A stretch of 64,000 nucleotides of DNA from Ferruginibacter lapsinanis (GCF_020783315.1 NZ_CP086063.1:2096501-2160500); one strand, 5' to 3'; shown: positions 45,157 to 55,020, numbered from the stretch's first letter. The notes: a model not told the origin generated them from the sequence alone. A program made the numbers and translations.

Positions 45157-47907
45157 TTATAACGACAACTGCGGTACAATTTTCTTCAGTGATATTTTTT
45201 GTATGTCTATACTGAAAGAAATGTTTTTCCAGAATCTTTTTTCAACGATGGTTGATTTAAAATAATCGCTGTACACTTTGCTGTAAAACAACGGCACATA
45301 AATGTTCACCACGTTCTTTAGCAGCGATAGCTGCAAGCCTGCATCATAAATGAATTTTCCTGTAGCAGCATTCTTTTGCCATGCATCTGCATAAGTGCCG
45401 ATATCTACAAAGGCTTTCAACGGGATCTTTATTGGTAACATTTGCAGCGGATTGATATTTTTGGGAACATCAGTAGTAAAGTTGGCAGCGATCAGCCAAT
45501 TGTCGGTTTTGCCGATCTTATCACTGAGCAGATCGGTACGCACTTTAAAAAATCCATCTCTCTCCATTATTTGTTGAGAAGCAGCGCCTTCAAATTCATT
45601 TCTCCCATAAAAATAATTACTGTAGGTGTAATCTTCGTATCCTTTAGGGCCGCTCATATTAAGATGGTAAGGATCTGTTTCGAATTGTTTTAAATAAGTA
45701 TTGTCGCCTAAGTAAAAGAACTTGCCGGCAAAGAACCGCACATTCATTCCGCCGCCTTTAGCATAGTTAAAATAATAATTAGCCGTTAAGGCAGTTCTTA
45801 CAAAATCTTTTCCCTGTTCGATGGTGAGTTCTCCATTATAAGGATACAACGCTCTTGCATTTTGAATAACGAATCTTAATTGATTGATGTATGTATTGGT
45901 GGTAGGATAAGTAATGATATCAGCATCATTAACAGTATCTCTTGTAAATAATAATCCTTGCTGGCCAATAAAGAATGTTTTCCATTGCAGGAATTTAGTG
46001 AGCTGGCTTCTGGGGTTTTTATTACCAAAAACATATTTCAACGAAGGAACGATCTTACTGAATCGTTGGTAAGTGTTATGGCCGGTAGAATCGGTAAATG
46101 AATTATCAGAAAAGCTCATGCCGGATAAAGCAAGTTCAAATTTTTGTCCGTTGTGTTTTGGATACCAGGTGTAACTCAATCTGCCAATGCCATTCATTTG
46201 CTTGCTATGCGTACCATAAAGCGGTGCTACCAGGAACTGGAACTTCTCTGCCGGTAATGTATAGTTGTGTATGATAGCGCCGATCATCAGCTTATCATAA
46301 AAGTTATTACCTATAGCAGGTGCAGCAAAAATGTATTTGTATTTATTGGTTTCTTTAAAGCTGAAAAAAGAAGCAAACTTTGTAGGTCTTTTTGTGCTGG
46401 TGCCGGGGATATTTCCTTTGGCGTTCAGCAAAGAAAATTCAGCATCGAGGTTTTTACCACTTACATCTTCAAATACTTTTTTAATGTCTTCGGGATAGGG
46501 GTGTTTAAATTTCCAGCGGTTATAATATTCATGCATACAGCTATCAAACAAGGAAGTGCCTAAACTCTTTTCCAGGTAGCTGAGCCATTGAGCAGTTTTG
46601 TCGTAAGCGATGCGATAATAATTTATTTCGGAAAATTTATCAGAAGTAGTTTCTATTGGCTGATCTTTTTGTACGGCGATCGTATTGCGTAATTGAAAAT
46701 TGCGTCTTTCCAAAGGCAGTCTTTTGCTGACGAATGTTTCTTTCTTAGATACAGGTTTGCTCAGCATTTGCGATGCGGTATATCTTTCATCAAAGTAACT
46801 GTTCAGGCCTTCGTCCATCCAGGGGTGTTCTCTTTCGTTGGTAGCCAATATGCCATAGTTCCAGTTGTGACCAATTTCATGTTCGATCGTACCTTCCAGG
46901 TCGTAAGCATTTTCACCCGGAGAAATGGAAGTGATGCAGGGGTATTCCATCCCGCCTTCAAAGCCCATCGGCGCTTCAACAGCGCTAACGATATCGTAAG
47001 GATATTCGCCCAGCCATTTGCTTCTTGTTACAACAGCATTCTTTATAAAACGAACCGCCTGTTGCCAGCTGCTGGTTGTAGCGGAAGGTAAATAATAAGC
47101 ATACACATCGATGATCCTTGAAGAGGCTAATTGCAATGTATCATGCGCCACTATGAATTTGGGATCTGCAAACAATGCAAAATCATGTACATTTTTTTGT
47201 TCAAACGATAATGTTTTTACTGAAGCAGTACTATGGCTGCTGTCAACCAGTTTTCCGGTGGCGGCCACTTCGTAGGCATTGGGCAAAGTGATGGCAACTT
47301 TATAATTACCAAACTCGCTGTAAAATTCTCCCTGGTCTAAGTAGGGAATTGGGTGCCAGCCTTTTCTGTCGTACACTGCAGGTTTAGGATACCATTGTGT
47401 AAGCTGATACGCTTTTCCGGTATGCCCGCCTCTTGAGAAATTGGCAGGGATTTTTTCATGAAAAGGTGTTTCAATTTTGCAGGAGCTGTAGGGTGCTAAC
47501 GGCTGCGGCAACATTATTTTAATGATATCCTGGTGTTGCGGATGATCTTCCATTTTTACCCGGCTGCCATTTACTTTAAAATCGAGCCGGTTGATATAGC
47601 CACGTTTATCATTATCACTGAAATAAAAATCGGTGCGGCCGTTTTCAAGTAATTGATCGCTGAAAGCGGTTCTGTCGTTTTTATATGCATTGGGCCAAAG
47701 GTGTATCCAGATAAAATGCAGGGAGTCCGGAGAGTTGTTGATGTATTCCATTTTGATATAGCCATCCAATGTATGGTCTATATCATTGAGGTCAACGTCG
47801 ATCGTATAATTAACCTGTTGTTGCCAGTAATTGTCTGTGCCCGAAGATTGACAGACTGCAATGGTTGCAAAACAAAAAGAGACTATAAGAAGTGATAATT
47901 TTTTCAA
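45157..47907 (-). CDS. Secreted M1-family (gluzincin) metallopeptidase
   Basis: 916 residues with a signal peptide (MKKLSLLIVSFCFATIAVCQ). The zinc motif HEIGHNW is followed 18 residues after the second His by the third ligand in DEGLNSYFDERY; GFEGGMEYP stands in the place of GAMEN. The region after about residue 530 is beta-rich with a final ISLKKIVPQLSL and looks like a large outer-membrane-type or Ig-like extension, longer than canonical M1 enzymes. It should trim peptides in the envelope. Confidence 0.85.
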   Translation of the reverse strand: MKKLSLLIVSFCFATIAVCQSSGTDNYWQQQVNYTIDVDLNDIDHTLDGYIKMEYINNSPDSLHFIWIHLWPNAYKNDRTAFSDQLLENGRTDFYFSDNDKRGYINRLDFKVNGSRVKMEDHPQHQDIIKIMLPQPLAPYSSCKIETPFHEKIPANFSRGGHTGKAYQLTQWYPKPAVYDRKGWHPIPYLDQGEFYSEFGNYKVAITLPNAYEVAATGKLVDSSHSTASVKTLSFEQKNVHDFALFADPKFIVAHDTLQLASSRIIDVYAYYLPSATTSSWQQAVRFIKNAVVTRSKWLGEYPYDIVSAVEAPMGFEGGMEYPCITSISPGENAYDLEGTIEHEIGHNWNYGILATNEREHPWMDEGLNSYFDERYTASQMLSKPVSKKETFVSKRLPLERRNFQLRNTIAVQKDQPIETTSDKFSEINYYRIAYDKTAQWLSYLEKSLGTSLFDSCMHEYYNRWKFKHPYPEDIKKVFEDVSGKNLDAEFSLLNAKGNIPGTSTKRPTKFASFFSFKETNKYKYIFAAPAIGNNFYDKLMIGAIIHNYTLPAEKFQFLVAPLYGTHSKQMNGIGRLSYTWYPKHNGQKFELALSGMSFSDNSFTDSTGHNTYQRFSKIVPSLKYVFGNKNPRSQLTKFLQWKTFFIGQQGLLFTRDTVNDADIITYPTTNTYINQLRFVIQNARALYPYNGELTIEQGKDFVRTALTANYYFNYAKGGGMNVRFFAGKFFYLGDNTYLKQFETDPYHLNMSGPKGYEDYTYSNYFYGRNEFEGAASQQIMERDGFFKVRTDLLSDKIGKTDNWLIAANFTTDVPKNINPLQMLPIKIPLKAFVDIGTYADAWQKNAATGKFIYDAGLQLSLLKNVVNIYVPLFYSKVYSDYFKSTIVEKRFWKNISFSIDIQKISLKKIVPQLSL

Positions 47908-47987
47908 ACCCGATATGTTTATCCAAAAATAATTAAAACATACTCATTTTAATCATAATCGGTGAGGCAAATGAGATTAATTGGCAT

Positions 47988-49415
47988 TTACTTGCCTTTG
48001 CCGGCAAATATGATCCTTATGGTGTGGATCAATATTTTAAAATCGAGGCCGATAGATACGTTCTCGATATAGATCAGATCGTATGGCATACGCTGTATCA
48101 TTTCATCGATTGAAGAAGCATAGCCGAATTTTACCATGCCCCAGCTTGTAAGGCCGGGCTTTACTTTAAAGAGATAGCGGTATTCCGGATGATGTTCGAT
48201 GATCTGGTCGATGTAAAATTTTCTTTCGGGCCTTGGGCCTACCAAACTCATTTCTCCTTTAATGATATTCCATAATTGCGGCAATTCATCCAGTCTCCAT
48301 TTACGCATGGTTTTACCCCATTTGGTTATTCTCGGATCATCATCAGAGCTTAAAAGAGGTCCGTCCTTTTCGGCATCTTCAATCATACTTCTGAATTTGT
48401 GGATATAGAATGGTCTGCCTTTATAGCCAATTCTTTCCTGGCGGAAAAGGATATCTCCCTTTGATGAAAACTTTGTACGAATGGCCGCATATAAAAACAA
48501 TGGCGACATAAAGATGATACCCAGCATTGATACAGTAATATCAACCAACCGCTTAATGTTCTTTTGCCAGGAGGGGAGCTGCCCCGAATGGATATCGATG
48601 AGCGGAACACCCATTACGTTGCTGGTTTGCACCGCTCCTGTAATAATATCCACGGCATCGGGAGTGATCTTTATTTCAACATCCTTATCGCTGAGTTGCT
48701 GTAAGATCTTTGCCAGCAATTCTCTGTCTTGTTTCTCTACAGTAATGATCACTTCTTCGATGTTATCATTTTTAATGATCTCATCCAGGTTTGACAATGT
48801 ATTGTATTTATTAATAGTGTCGGGCAAATTGATGCCGTTGTTTCCATTGATGTTTAAAAAACTTTTTATGCGAAAGCCTGTCTTCTCTTTAGAGTTGGTG
48901 AATTGCTGGAAGAAGTTGGTAGCGTTTTTACCGGAGCCGATTATCAGTACATTAAAAATAACACTGTTGTTCTGCAACTGCTGTTTGGCTTTTGATAAAA
49001 TGATCATCCTGAAAAAAAAGGTGACCAGGAATATAGGGATGGATAAACTATAGAATTCGAAATAATAATTTCTGTTGTTTTCCTGGGGGTTTTTTAAGAT
49101 GAAAAAGAATAACAATGCAAAGCAACCGATGATGCAGACGATAAATGTTTTAAACAATTCGGCCACCCTGGATTTTTGATAGACCGATTCGTATGCGCCA
49201 CTGAAGAAATGCAGACTGACCCAGCCTAATACATATAGTATCAACCCAAGATAAAAGCCGGCAGGAATATGAAAGTGATAACTGTAAATTACTGTACGCA
49301 GATAATAAAAGCTGAACCAGGTAATAATGGCAGCACATATATCAGCAATAATATACCAACGGATATGTATTCTGTTTTGGTTCAATTGATTAAAATGACA
49401 TGTAAAATAAGGCAA
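47988..49415 (-). CDS. Polyprenyl-phosphate sugar-1-phosphate transferase (WbaP/exopolysaccharide type)
   Basis: 475 residues. Four or five N-terminal membrane helices, a central Rossmann-like domain ([18 protein letters not shown]), then a membrane helix and the catalytic sugar-transferase domain: [40 protein letters not shown], and [17 protein letters not shown]. It transfers sugar-1-phosphate to undecaprenyl phosphate, starting a capsule, O-antigen or exopolysaccharide unit. The probable start is a TTG directly behind the stop of the upstream gene; there is no ATG nearby. Confidence 0.9.
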   Translation of the reverse strand: MPYFTCHFNQLNQNRIHIRWYIIADICAAIITWFSFYYLRTVIYSYHFHIPAGFYLGLILYVLGWVSLHFFSGAYESVYQKSRVAELFKTFIVCIIGCFALLFFFILKNPQENNRNYYFEFYSLSIPIFLVTFFFRMIILSKAKQQLQNNSVIFNVLIIGSGKNATNFFQQFTNSKEKTGFRIKSFLNINGNNGINLPDTINKYNTLSNLDEIIKNDNIEEVIITVEKQDRELLAKILQQLSDKDVEIKITPDAVDIITGAVQTSNVMGVPLIDIHSGQLPSWQKNIKRLVDITVSMLGIIFMSPLFLYAAIRTKFSSKGDILFRQERIGYKGRPFYIHKFRSMIEDAEKDGPLLSSDDDPRITKWGKTMRKWRLDELPQLWNIIKGEMSLVGPRPERKFYIDQIIEHHPEYRYLFKVKPGLTSWGMVKFGYASSIDEMIQRMPYDLIYIENVSIGLDFKILIHTIRIIFAGKGK

Positions 49416-50387
49416 CTACACCAAACCGCCATTATTAATTTTTTCTAAAATGAGGTGAGCTACTTCCATTGCCCTGTAGCCATCTACCACACTTACGATG
49501 GGGTCAGTATTATCCTCAATTGCTTTTTTAAATTCTTCCAGTTCCATTTTGATGGCATTGCCATCTTCTATGATTGGGTTGGCGATAGCGATTGTTTTTT
49601 TACCGTTGTTGGTTTCGATATCAAACGTAAAAACATTTTTATCTTCGGGAGAATTCAATTTGATGATCTCTGTTTTCTTTTCGAGGAAATCGATGCCGAT
49701 ATAAGCGTCTTTTTGAAAGAGGCGCATCTTGCGCATTTTTTTCATTGATATTCTGCTGCTGGTAAGGTTGGCAACACAGCCGTTGTCGAACTCAATTCTA
49801 ACGTTGGCAATATCGGGGGTGTCGCTCATTACCGCCACACCATTAGCCGAAATAAATTTTACATTACTCTTAACCAGGCTTAAAATGATATCAATATCAT
49901 GTATCATCAGATCCAGTATCACACTTACATCTGTACCCCGGGGATTGAATTGTGCCAACCGATGCACTTCGATGAACATGGGTTTTAAGTTATGTTCTTT
50001 CAGTGCTAAAAAAGCGGGGTTGAATCTTTCTACATGGCCTACCTGGAATTTGATATTGGCTTCTTTGGCCAGCTTTACCAGCTCACGGGCTTCATCTAAT
50101 GTGTGTGCCAGCGGCTTTTCAACAAATACATGTTTGCCATTGGTGATGGCTTCTTTGCAAAGATCAAAATGGTAGGTGGTAGGCGCTACTATATCAATTG
50201 CATCACATTTAGTGATGAGCTCTACTGCGGAATTGAATCTTTTTATATTGTATTTTTCTGCAACGGGAATTGCGTTGTCATCATTGGGGTCGAAAAAACC
50301 AACTATTTCCACTCCTTCGATAGCCTGCCAGTTATTCAGATGAAATTTACCTAAGTGACCTACCCCAAAAACACCTATTTTAAGCAT
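49416..50387 (-). CDS. Gfo/Idh/MocA family oxidoreductase
   Basis: 323 residues from the ATG at 50387 (the frame is open to 50408). N-terminal NAD(P) fold with KIGVFGVGHLGKFHL and a EKPLAHTLDEARELV motif holding the conserved Lys-Pro, then the C-terminal substrate domain with DLMIHDIDIILSLVK. It probably oxidises or reduces a nucleotide sugar. It abuts the sugar-transferase gene, so a joint role in polysaccharide synthesis is reasonable. Confidence 0.88.
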   Translation of the reverse strand: MLKIGVFGVGHLGKFHLNNWQAIEGVEIVGFFDPNDDNAIPVAEKYNIKRFNSAVELITKCDAIDIVAPTTYHFDLCKEAITNGKHVFVEKPLAHTLDEARELVKLAKEANIKFQVGHVERFNPAFLALKEHNLKPMFIEVHRLAQFNPRGTDVSVILDLMIHDIDIILSLVKSNVKFISANGVAVMSDTPDIANVRIEFDNGCVANLTSSRISMKKMRKMRLFQKDAYIGIDFLEKKTEIIKLNSPEDKNVFTFDIETNNGKKTIAIANPIIEDGNAIKMELEEFKKAIEDNTDPIVSVVDGYRAMEVAHLILEKINNGGLV

Positions 50388-50464
50388 AATGATTCTTTCT
50401 TTGATCAAAGATAATTTTAGGTAAGGCGTAAATATATTTTTGTTACTAACACCTGTTTATTATT

Positions 50465-50582
50465 CTACTATGGTTGATGGTTTATAGTTCATGGTTCATG
50501 GTTCATAGTTCATTGCCTATTGCCCATTGCCCATTGCTTATTGTCTATTGCTTATTGTCCATTGCTTATTGTCCATTGCCTA
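50465..50582. repeat. Degenerate tandem repeat, TTCATGGTTCATAG then CCATTGCCTATTG words
   Basis: About 115 bp with two blocks. The first repeats GGTTCATGGTTCATAGTTCA; the second repeats CCTATTGCCCATTGCC, CATTGCTTATTG and TCTATTGCTTATTGTCC, a 7-nt period with single-base changes. The last unit runs into the accA stop codon. No open frame and no regular spacers. Confidence 0.8.
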
Positions 50583-51560
50583 TTGCTCCGCTTTCTCTTC
50601 CCAAAAGCCCATCTTTCCAAATTTCTCTATCCGCTGTTCGCAACGAACATCGGCGGGTATTTGTTTTAATTCTTTAATAACAGGGATGAGGTACTCTTTG
50701 AGTATTTGAGCAGCCTGATCGTAGTCCCAATGGCTGCCGCCCAATGGTTCGGGAATAACGCCATCTACCAAACCGAATTTAAGCATATCGGTACCCGTTA
50801 GTCGCAGTTGTTCTGCAGCGGTTTCTTTGTTATCCCAATTGCGCCATAAGATGCTGCTGCAACTTTCCGGAGAGATCACGGTGTACCAGGTATTTTCCAT
50901 CATAAACACTCTGTCGCCCACACCAATACCTAATGCACCACCGCTGGCACCTTCGCCAATGATGACACAGATAACCGGTACTTTGAGGCGGATCATTTCA
51001 AATATGTTCCTGGCGATGGCTTCACCCTGTCCTCTTTCTTCGGCTTCTAATCCGGGGTAAGCACCGGGTGTATCAATTAATGTAATGACAGGTTTGTTGA
51101 ATTTTTCTGCCAGTTTCATCAGGCGTAATGCTTTTCTGTATCCTTCGGGATTGGCCATACCGAAGTTTCTTATCTGGCGCATTTTGGTGTTGATGCCTTT
51201 TTGCTGCCCGATGATCATTACGGTTTCGCCATCGAGGTCGGCAAATCCACCCACCATTGCTTTATCATCTTTTACATTTCTATCTCCGTGCAGCTCAATA
51301 AAGTTGGTGCACATTTTTTCGATGTATTTTAATGTGTATGGCCTATCGGGGTGACGGCTTAACTGTACCCGCTGCCATGGGGTTAAATTATCGGTGAGTT
51401 GTTTTTTTGTTTCCATTACCTTTTCTTCTAAAGAGGCAATGGTAGCGGACATGTCTGTTTTGGTTTTTTCGGCCGAAATTTTCAGCTGTTCAATCTGATC
51501 GTACAATTCTTTGATAGGTTTTTCGAACTCAATGAACTGTCTATTTTTTAATTCAGGCAT
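50580..51560 (-). CDS. accA: Acetyl-CoA carboxylase carboxyltransferase subunit alpha
   Basis: 326 residues, normal. Features: [80 protein letters not shown] and [20 protein letters not shown]. With AccD it transfers CO2 from carboxybiotin to acetyl-CoA for fatty-acid synthesis. The C-terminal codon and stop are part of the adjoining tandem repeat. Confidence 0.96.
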   Translation of the reverse strand: MPELKNRQFIEFEKPIKELYDQIEQLKISAEKTKTDMSATIASLEEKVMETKKQLTDNLTPWQRVQLSRHPDRPYTLKYIEKMCTNFIELHGDRNVKDDKAMVGGFADLDGETVMIIGQQKGINTKMRQIRNFGMANPEGYRKALRLMKLAEKFNKPVITLIDTPGAYPGLEAEERGQGEAIARNIFEMIRLKVPVICVIIGEGASGGALGIGVGDRVFMMENTWYTVISPESCSSILWRNWDNKETAAEQLRLTGTDMLKFGLVDGVIPEPLGGSHWDYDQAAQILKEYLIPVIKELKQIPADVRCEQRIEKFGKMGFWEEKAEQ

Positions 51561-51661
51561 GAAATTATTATTAAGTTAATAGTTTATGTTATTACACCAA
51601 GCAATAGGAGTTTATGTAATATAGGGCGTAAAATTAGTGAATAGATATTTTTAATAAAAGT

Positions 51662-51693
51662 TTTGGAGGGAAAAAGAGTAAAACATATCTTTG
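51662..51693 (+). promoter_or_regulatory. Promoter of tRNA-Asp (TTTG, N20, TATCTTTG)
   Basis: TTTG at 51662-51665 and TATCTTTG at 51686-51693, 20 nt apart, match both halves of the Bacteroidota promoter consensus. It is the clearest promoter in the window, 60 nt before the tRNA. Confidence 0.75.
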
Positions 51694-51753
51694 CACTCCC
51701 GAAAAAAGCTAAGTAGTTAAAACATTGATTTTGACGGCTTGGATAGGGTTGAA

Positions 51754-51827
51754 GGATCGGTAGTTCAGTTGGTTAGAATGCTGCCCTGTCACGGCAGAGG
51801 TCGCGGGTTCGAGTCCCGTCCGGTCCG
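51754..51827 (+). tRNA. tRNA-Asp (anticodon GTC)
   Basis: 74-nt cloverleaf: acceptor stem GGATCGG/CCGGTCC, D-loop with GTTCAGTTGGTTAGAAT, anticodon stem CTGCC/GGCAG with loop CTGTCAC (anticodon GTC), T-arm GCGGG/CCCGT with TTCGAGT, and discriminator G73 as expected for aspartate. CCA is not encoded. Confidence 0.97.
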
Positions 51828-51828
51828 C

Positions 51829-51864
51829 AAAAGCCCTTTCATTCATTTGAAAGGGCTTTTTTGT
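51829..51864 (+). terminator. Terminator after tRNA-Asp
   Basis: A 13-bp perfect stem, 51829-51841 with 51848-51860, followed by a T run. Confidence 0.9.
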
Positions 51865-51919
51865 TTTTATAAATTCTTACCTCCCAACCTTTTCATAACC
51901 TGAAAGACCATTTTATTTA

Positions 51920-52195
51920 ATGTCTTTCTTTGTGTATATCATTTAAAGTGAAAAAGATGGCTCTTTTTACAAAGGTTTTTCTTTACAACCATTAACAAGG
52001 TTATTGCAGCATACTAACAAGGAATTGCAATACACTGCTAATATGGCTCCCTGGAAATTATTTCATTTGGAAATATTTGACAATAAAACTGCTGCATTAA
52101 AAAGAGGGAAGGCTTAAAAAAAATATAGTTATCAGCAAATACAACAACTATCATTTAGCAATAAGAATCAACTGCAAAAGTTGTCTGACAGCTAA
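51920..52195 (+). pseudogene. GIY-YIG nuclease pseudogene with two in-frame TAA codons
   Basis: One reading frame of 91 codons from ATG 51920 to TAA 52195 encodes a complete small GIY-YIG domain if two stops are read through. It starts MSFFVYII, then TAA at 51944-51946 where a Tyr (TAT) is expected, then SEKDGSFYKGFSLQPLTRLL, QHTNKELQYTANMAPWKLFH, and LEIFDNKTAALKRGKA before the second TAA at 52115-52117. The VYII...FYKG pair and APWKL...TKT/KTAALKR pattern are those of the YhbQ-like family. No frameshift is needed. It lies downstream of tRNA-Asp. The stretch 52196-52328 behind it holds nothing I recognise. Confidence 0.8.
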
Positions 52196-52328
52196 GGCAA
52201 TATTCGTGAAACCCCAATAATGCCAACCCTACTCCTTTATTAACAGTTGAAGAACGTATTGTTTATTATTAATAAGCTTATTTTTGGGGGAATAAGCGTT
52301 CTATACTACTACCATAATCTAACAAGCA

Positions 52329-54116
52329 ATGAAAAAAATTATCATTACGTGCTTCGCCTTTTTTGTATGCAATAGTCTTCTTTTTGCACAAGTAGGAATT
52401 GGGACAGCTACACCCGATGTAAATGCAGTACTGGATTTGACGAGTATTTCAAATAATAAGGGACTGTTATTACCCCGATTGACGAATACGAGTATGGTGG
52501 CATTGAGTTCTGCCACTAATGGCATGATTATTTTTAATACTACGGATAATTTTTTATACATCCGTAAAAGCAATGCATGGCAAAAGATAACAGACAACAG
52601 TAATGGCTTTAGTTTACCATATGTGGGTAGTACCTCAACCGCAGGCAATGCTTTTTACCTGACTAACAATACCGGTAACGGATTGGCTGCTCAAAGCTTG
52701 GGCTCGGGTTATGGCGTTTACGGATATTCTAACTCTGGTTATGGCATTTATGGTGAAACAAATATAGGGACGGCGGGTTATTTTAATGCTATTGGTAATG
52801 GTTATGCGCTGGTAACGGGTAGTGGTAATGTAGGGCTGGGTATTTCCAATCCTGCGTTTCAACTGGATGTAGCCGGAAGGGCGAGGATACGCAACGATGG
52901 AAATACTGCGGGGATCTGGTACAATAAAACCACCAATGCAGTGGGAGCTTTTTTGGGAATGTATGATGACAGTACGTTTGGTGTTTTTGGTGCAGGATAC
53001 TGGCAGGATTATTTTGACATCAAGAATGGGCGGATGGGTATTGGCGTGCCTTTACCACTAGAATCTTTTCAGGTGAATGGAAATATAAAACTGGGTAATA
53101 ATCAAACCTGGGGTATTGAAGGAGACAGGCTGATTAAATTTGGGGATGCAGATTATGTTCATATTGGTGAAGCAGGTGCAGACGATATGATGGAACTAAA
53201 AGCATCGAGGTATTATTTCACCAATGGAAAAATAGGTATTCAAACAAACAATGCACAATACCCGTTGACATTTGCTGATGCGGTAGGGGATAAGATTTCT
53301 TTATGGGGCGGTAATACAAGTGCAACCACCAATCATTATGGATTGGGTATACAAGGTTCTTTGATGCAATTATTTACTAATGGGGCAAGTGCAGACATTG
53401 CTTTTGGCTATGGCAGGAGTGGAGCATTCACCGAAAAATACAGAATGGGCAATAATGGCGTATTAAATATCAATAACGGAAGAATTCATTTTAATGGAGA
53501 GTACGATGTAGCCAATCATTATCCTTCCGGTATCGAATTTACCAATGCGGCGGGTAGCAGTACACGATCTTTTTTTGGAATGCTTGATGATAATAACTGG
53601 GGAGTTTACGGATACGGTGGTGCAGGTTGGGGTTTTAATTACAATGTCAATTCTGGTAATGTGGGAATAGGTGATAATAATCCTCAATCGAAATTGCATG
53701 TAGAGGGTGGAACAGGCACAGCGCTGGAGATATCGGGAGGTATTAAAACTACGGGTTCAACTAAAGCGGCTTTTCGGTTAACAGCAGATAATTCTAATTT
53801 GTGGGATGTGATTAATAATATTACTCCCAGTTTTAATGATCCAAACGGTGTAAGAATCAATAGTCCATTGTGTAATAATAATCCCAATGCCCTGATCTTT
53901 ATTACCCAGGTTGCTACAAATTCACCAGCAGATATTAATCTTTCAAGCTATGGGGGTAACCTTTATGCTTATTACTTAAGTGCAAGTGGTTATTGGTATA
54001 TTACCCAATATCCGATGGTGATTAAGCAATGGAATGGAAATCCTAATTTCCCGATTGGTAAAAGCACATTATTTAAAGTAGGTGATACTTTTAATGTGCT
54101 GATCATAAATCAATAG
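52329..54116 (+). CDS. Secreted repetitive surface protein with GIG/NP repeats
   Basis: 595 residues with a signal peptide (MKKIIITCFAFFVCNSLLFAQ). It carries at least five imperfect repeats of the form GxGIxNPxxxLxVxG: GIGTATPDVNAVLDL, GLGISNPAFQLDVAGRARI, GIGVPLPLESFQVNGNIKLG, GIQTNNAQYPLTF and GIGDNNPQSKLHVEGG. The N-terminal segment SNNKGLLLPRLTNTSMVAL is common in phage-tail-fibre-like surface proteins of Bacteroidota. No type IX sorting C-terminal domain is evident. The role is probably adhesion or surface structure. Confidence 0.75.
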   Translation: MKKIIITCFAFFVCNSLLFAQVGIGTATPDVNAVLDLTSISNNKGLLLPRLTNTSMVALSSATNGMIIFNTTDNFLYIRKSNAWQKITDNSNGFSLPYVGSTSTAGNAFYLTNNTGNGLAAQSLGSGYGVYGYSNSGYGIYGETNIGTAGYFNAIGNGYALVTGSGNVGLGISNPAFQLDVAGRARIRNDGNTAGIWYNKTTNAVGAFLGMYDDSTFGVFGAGYWQDYFDIKNGRMGIGVPLPLESFQVNGNIKLGNNQTWGIEGDRLIKFGDADYVHIGEAGADDMMELKASRYYFTNGKIGIQTNNAQYPLTFADAVGDKISLWGGNTSATTNHYGLGIQGSLMQLFTNGASADIAFGYGRSGAFTEKYRMGNNGVLNINNGRIHFNGEYDVANHYPSGIEFTNAAGSSTRSFFGMLDDNNWGVYGYGGAGWGFNYNVNSGNVGIGDNNPQSKLHVEGGTGTALEISGGIKTTGSTKAAFRLTADNSNLWDVINNITPSFNDPNGVRINSPLCNNNPNALIFITQVATNSPADINLSSYGGNLYAYYLSASGYWYITQYPMVIKQWNGNPNFPIGKSTLFKVGDTFNVLIINQ

Positions 54117-54737
54117 GTGGAATAATAATTTACACCAACTTTAGTAACTGACGCAGGACGCTATTCTGTTGCTGCTGTTTACTTTTGTTGTGGCTACATT
54201 ATTGAAGTAGCTATACATTCAAAGCCCTTTATCATTAGTCAATCTTCTATAGTAGCATCTACAACAAGATTAAATTTCTGTGACAGATGGCAAAGATATA
54301 ATCACAAAATATTGGGGAGAGTGATTGTTGTATTTTTTATTCCGGATACTGATTAAACTAAAAGTGGTTAAATATATCTACAAACTCATTTATAGCAATT
54401 AAATCTTTAGTGAAATATTTCGAAAGTTGTACCCTTACTCCCGCAGAAAGAAAAAGCTCACTAGAAATAGTGAGCTTTTTTTATGTGATTAACCTCCTTG
54501 GCATACGACGTAATAATAATTTCCCGTTTCGTTTCCTACGAGTTATACAAGTACAAAGTAGATGCTAACTCATCCTACCAATCCCCACAGCCCATAATCC
54601 TGATTCAGACAAAAAGTAAGCAGCCTCCTTTGGCACAAGTCTCCCACAGAATGACCAGATGCCCCTGCAGATCCGCCGTACACGGTCCGAATTCTTTTAT
54701 ACATGCGTAGTTCGAGTCAAACACCAACTCATGTAAA
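54117..54737. other. Gene-poor decayed region
   Basis: No credible intact gene. 54126-54355 has one open but startless frame (a stretch with TDAGRYSVAAV), likely chance or remnant. A terminator lies at 54451-54480. The part from 54490 to 54720 is visibly richer in C and G than its surroundings; short frames on both strands lack homology I can name. It may be residue of acquired DNA. Confidence 0.4.
54451..54484. terminator. Orphan terminator in the decayed region
   Basis: A 13-bp perfect stem, AAAAAGCTCACTA with TAGTGAGCTTTTT, and a GAAA tetraloop, flanked by A and T runs. The nearest rightward gene ends 335 bp before. Confidence 0.8.
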
Positions 54738-55020
54738 TTAAAATATCTCAAAGCCAGCACCAAATCCGATCCATGGTTTACCTTTTAATGACCAGTTTCT
54801 GGCTTTTGGGCCCAAAGGCATATCAAAACCACTGGCAAGAAAAATAGAGAAAGTTTTATAGTGATATCCTAGAGCTGTTCCCAGGCTAAAACTGGCTATA
54901 TCTCCTTTAAAATCAGCTCCGCCATCTTTAGTATTATTTTCATCAAGGGTAAGTTTATTAAATCCTGCTACAGCATTCCATGACCATCCATGCTGATAAG
55001 TGGCACAGGGAATAAAGCGA
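54738..55020 (-). pseudogene. C-terminal remnant of an outer-membrane beta-barrel protein
   Basis: The frame read leftward to a TAA at 54738 encodes about 90 residues without a start: TYQHGWSWNAVAGFNKLTLD, GDIASFSLGTALGYHYKTF, SIFLASGFDMPLGPKARNW and IGFGAGFEIF before the stop. Alternating hydrophobic strands and a final Phe fit a barrel end. Upstream (towards 55020) the frame becomes unlike protein (QLRCHRFIPC), and no ATG or signal sequence exists, so the 5' part is missing. The upstream limit is approximate. Confidence 0.6.

Noticed and set aside
50465-50582. CRISPR-like array near accA
   Set aside because: The repeat units are only about 7-14 nt, vary from copy to copy and are contiguous, with no spacers of constant length and no cas genes.
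54498-54710. 70-codon + strand ORF in the decayed region
   Set aside because: No recognisable domain, a start preceded by a terminator, and no promoter; the region appears decayed on both strands.
54490-54720. Group II intron end or transposase remnant in the GC-richer patch
   Set aside because: No domain V hairpin, no AGC triad motif and no reverse transcriptase or transposase motif could be identified on either strand.
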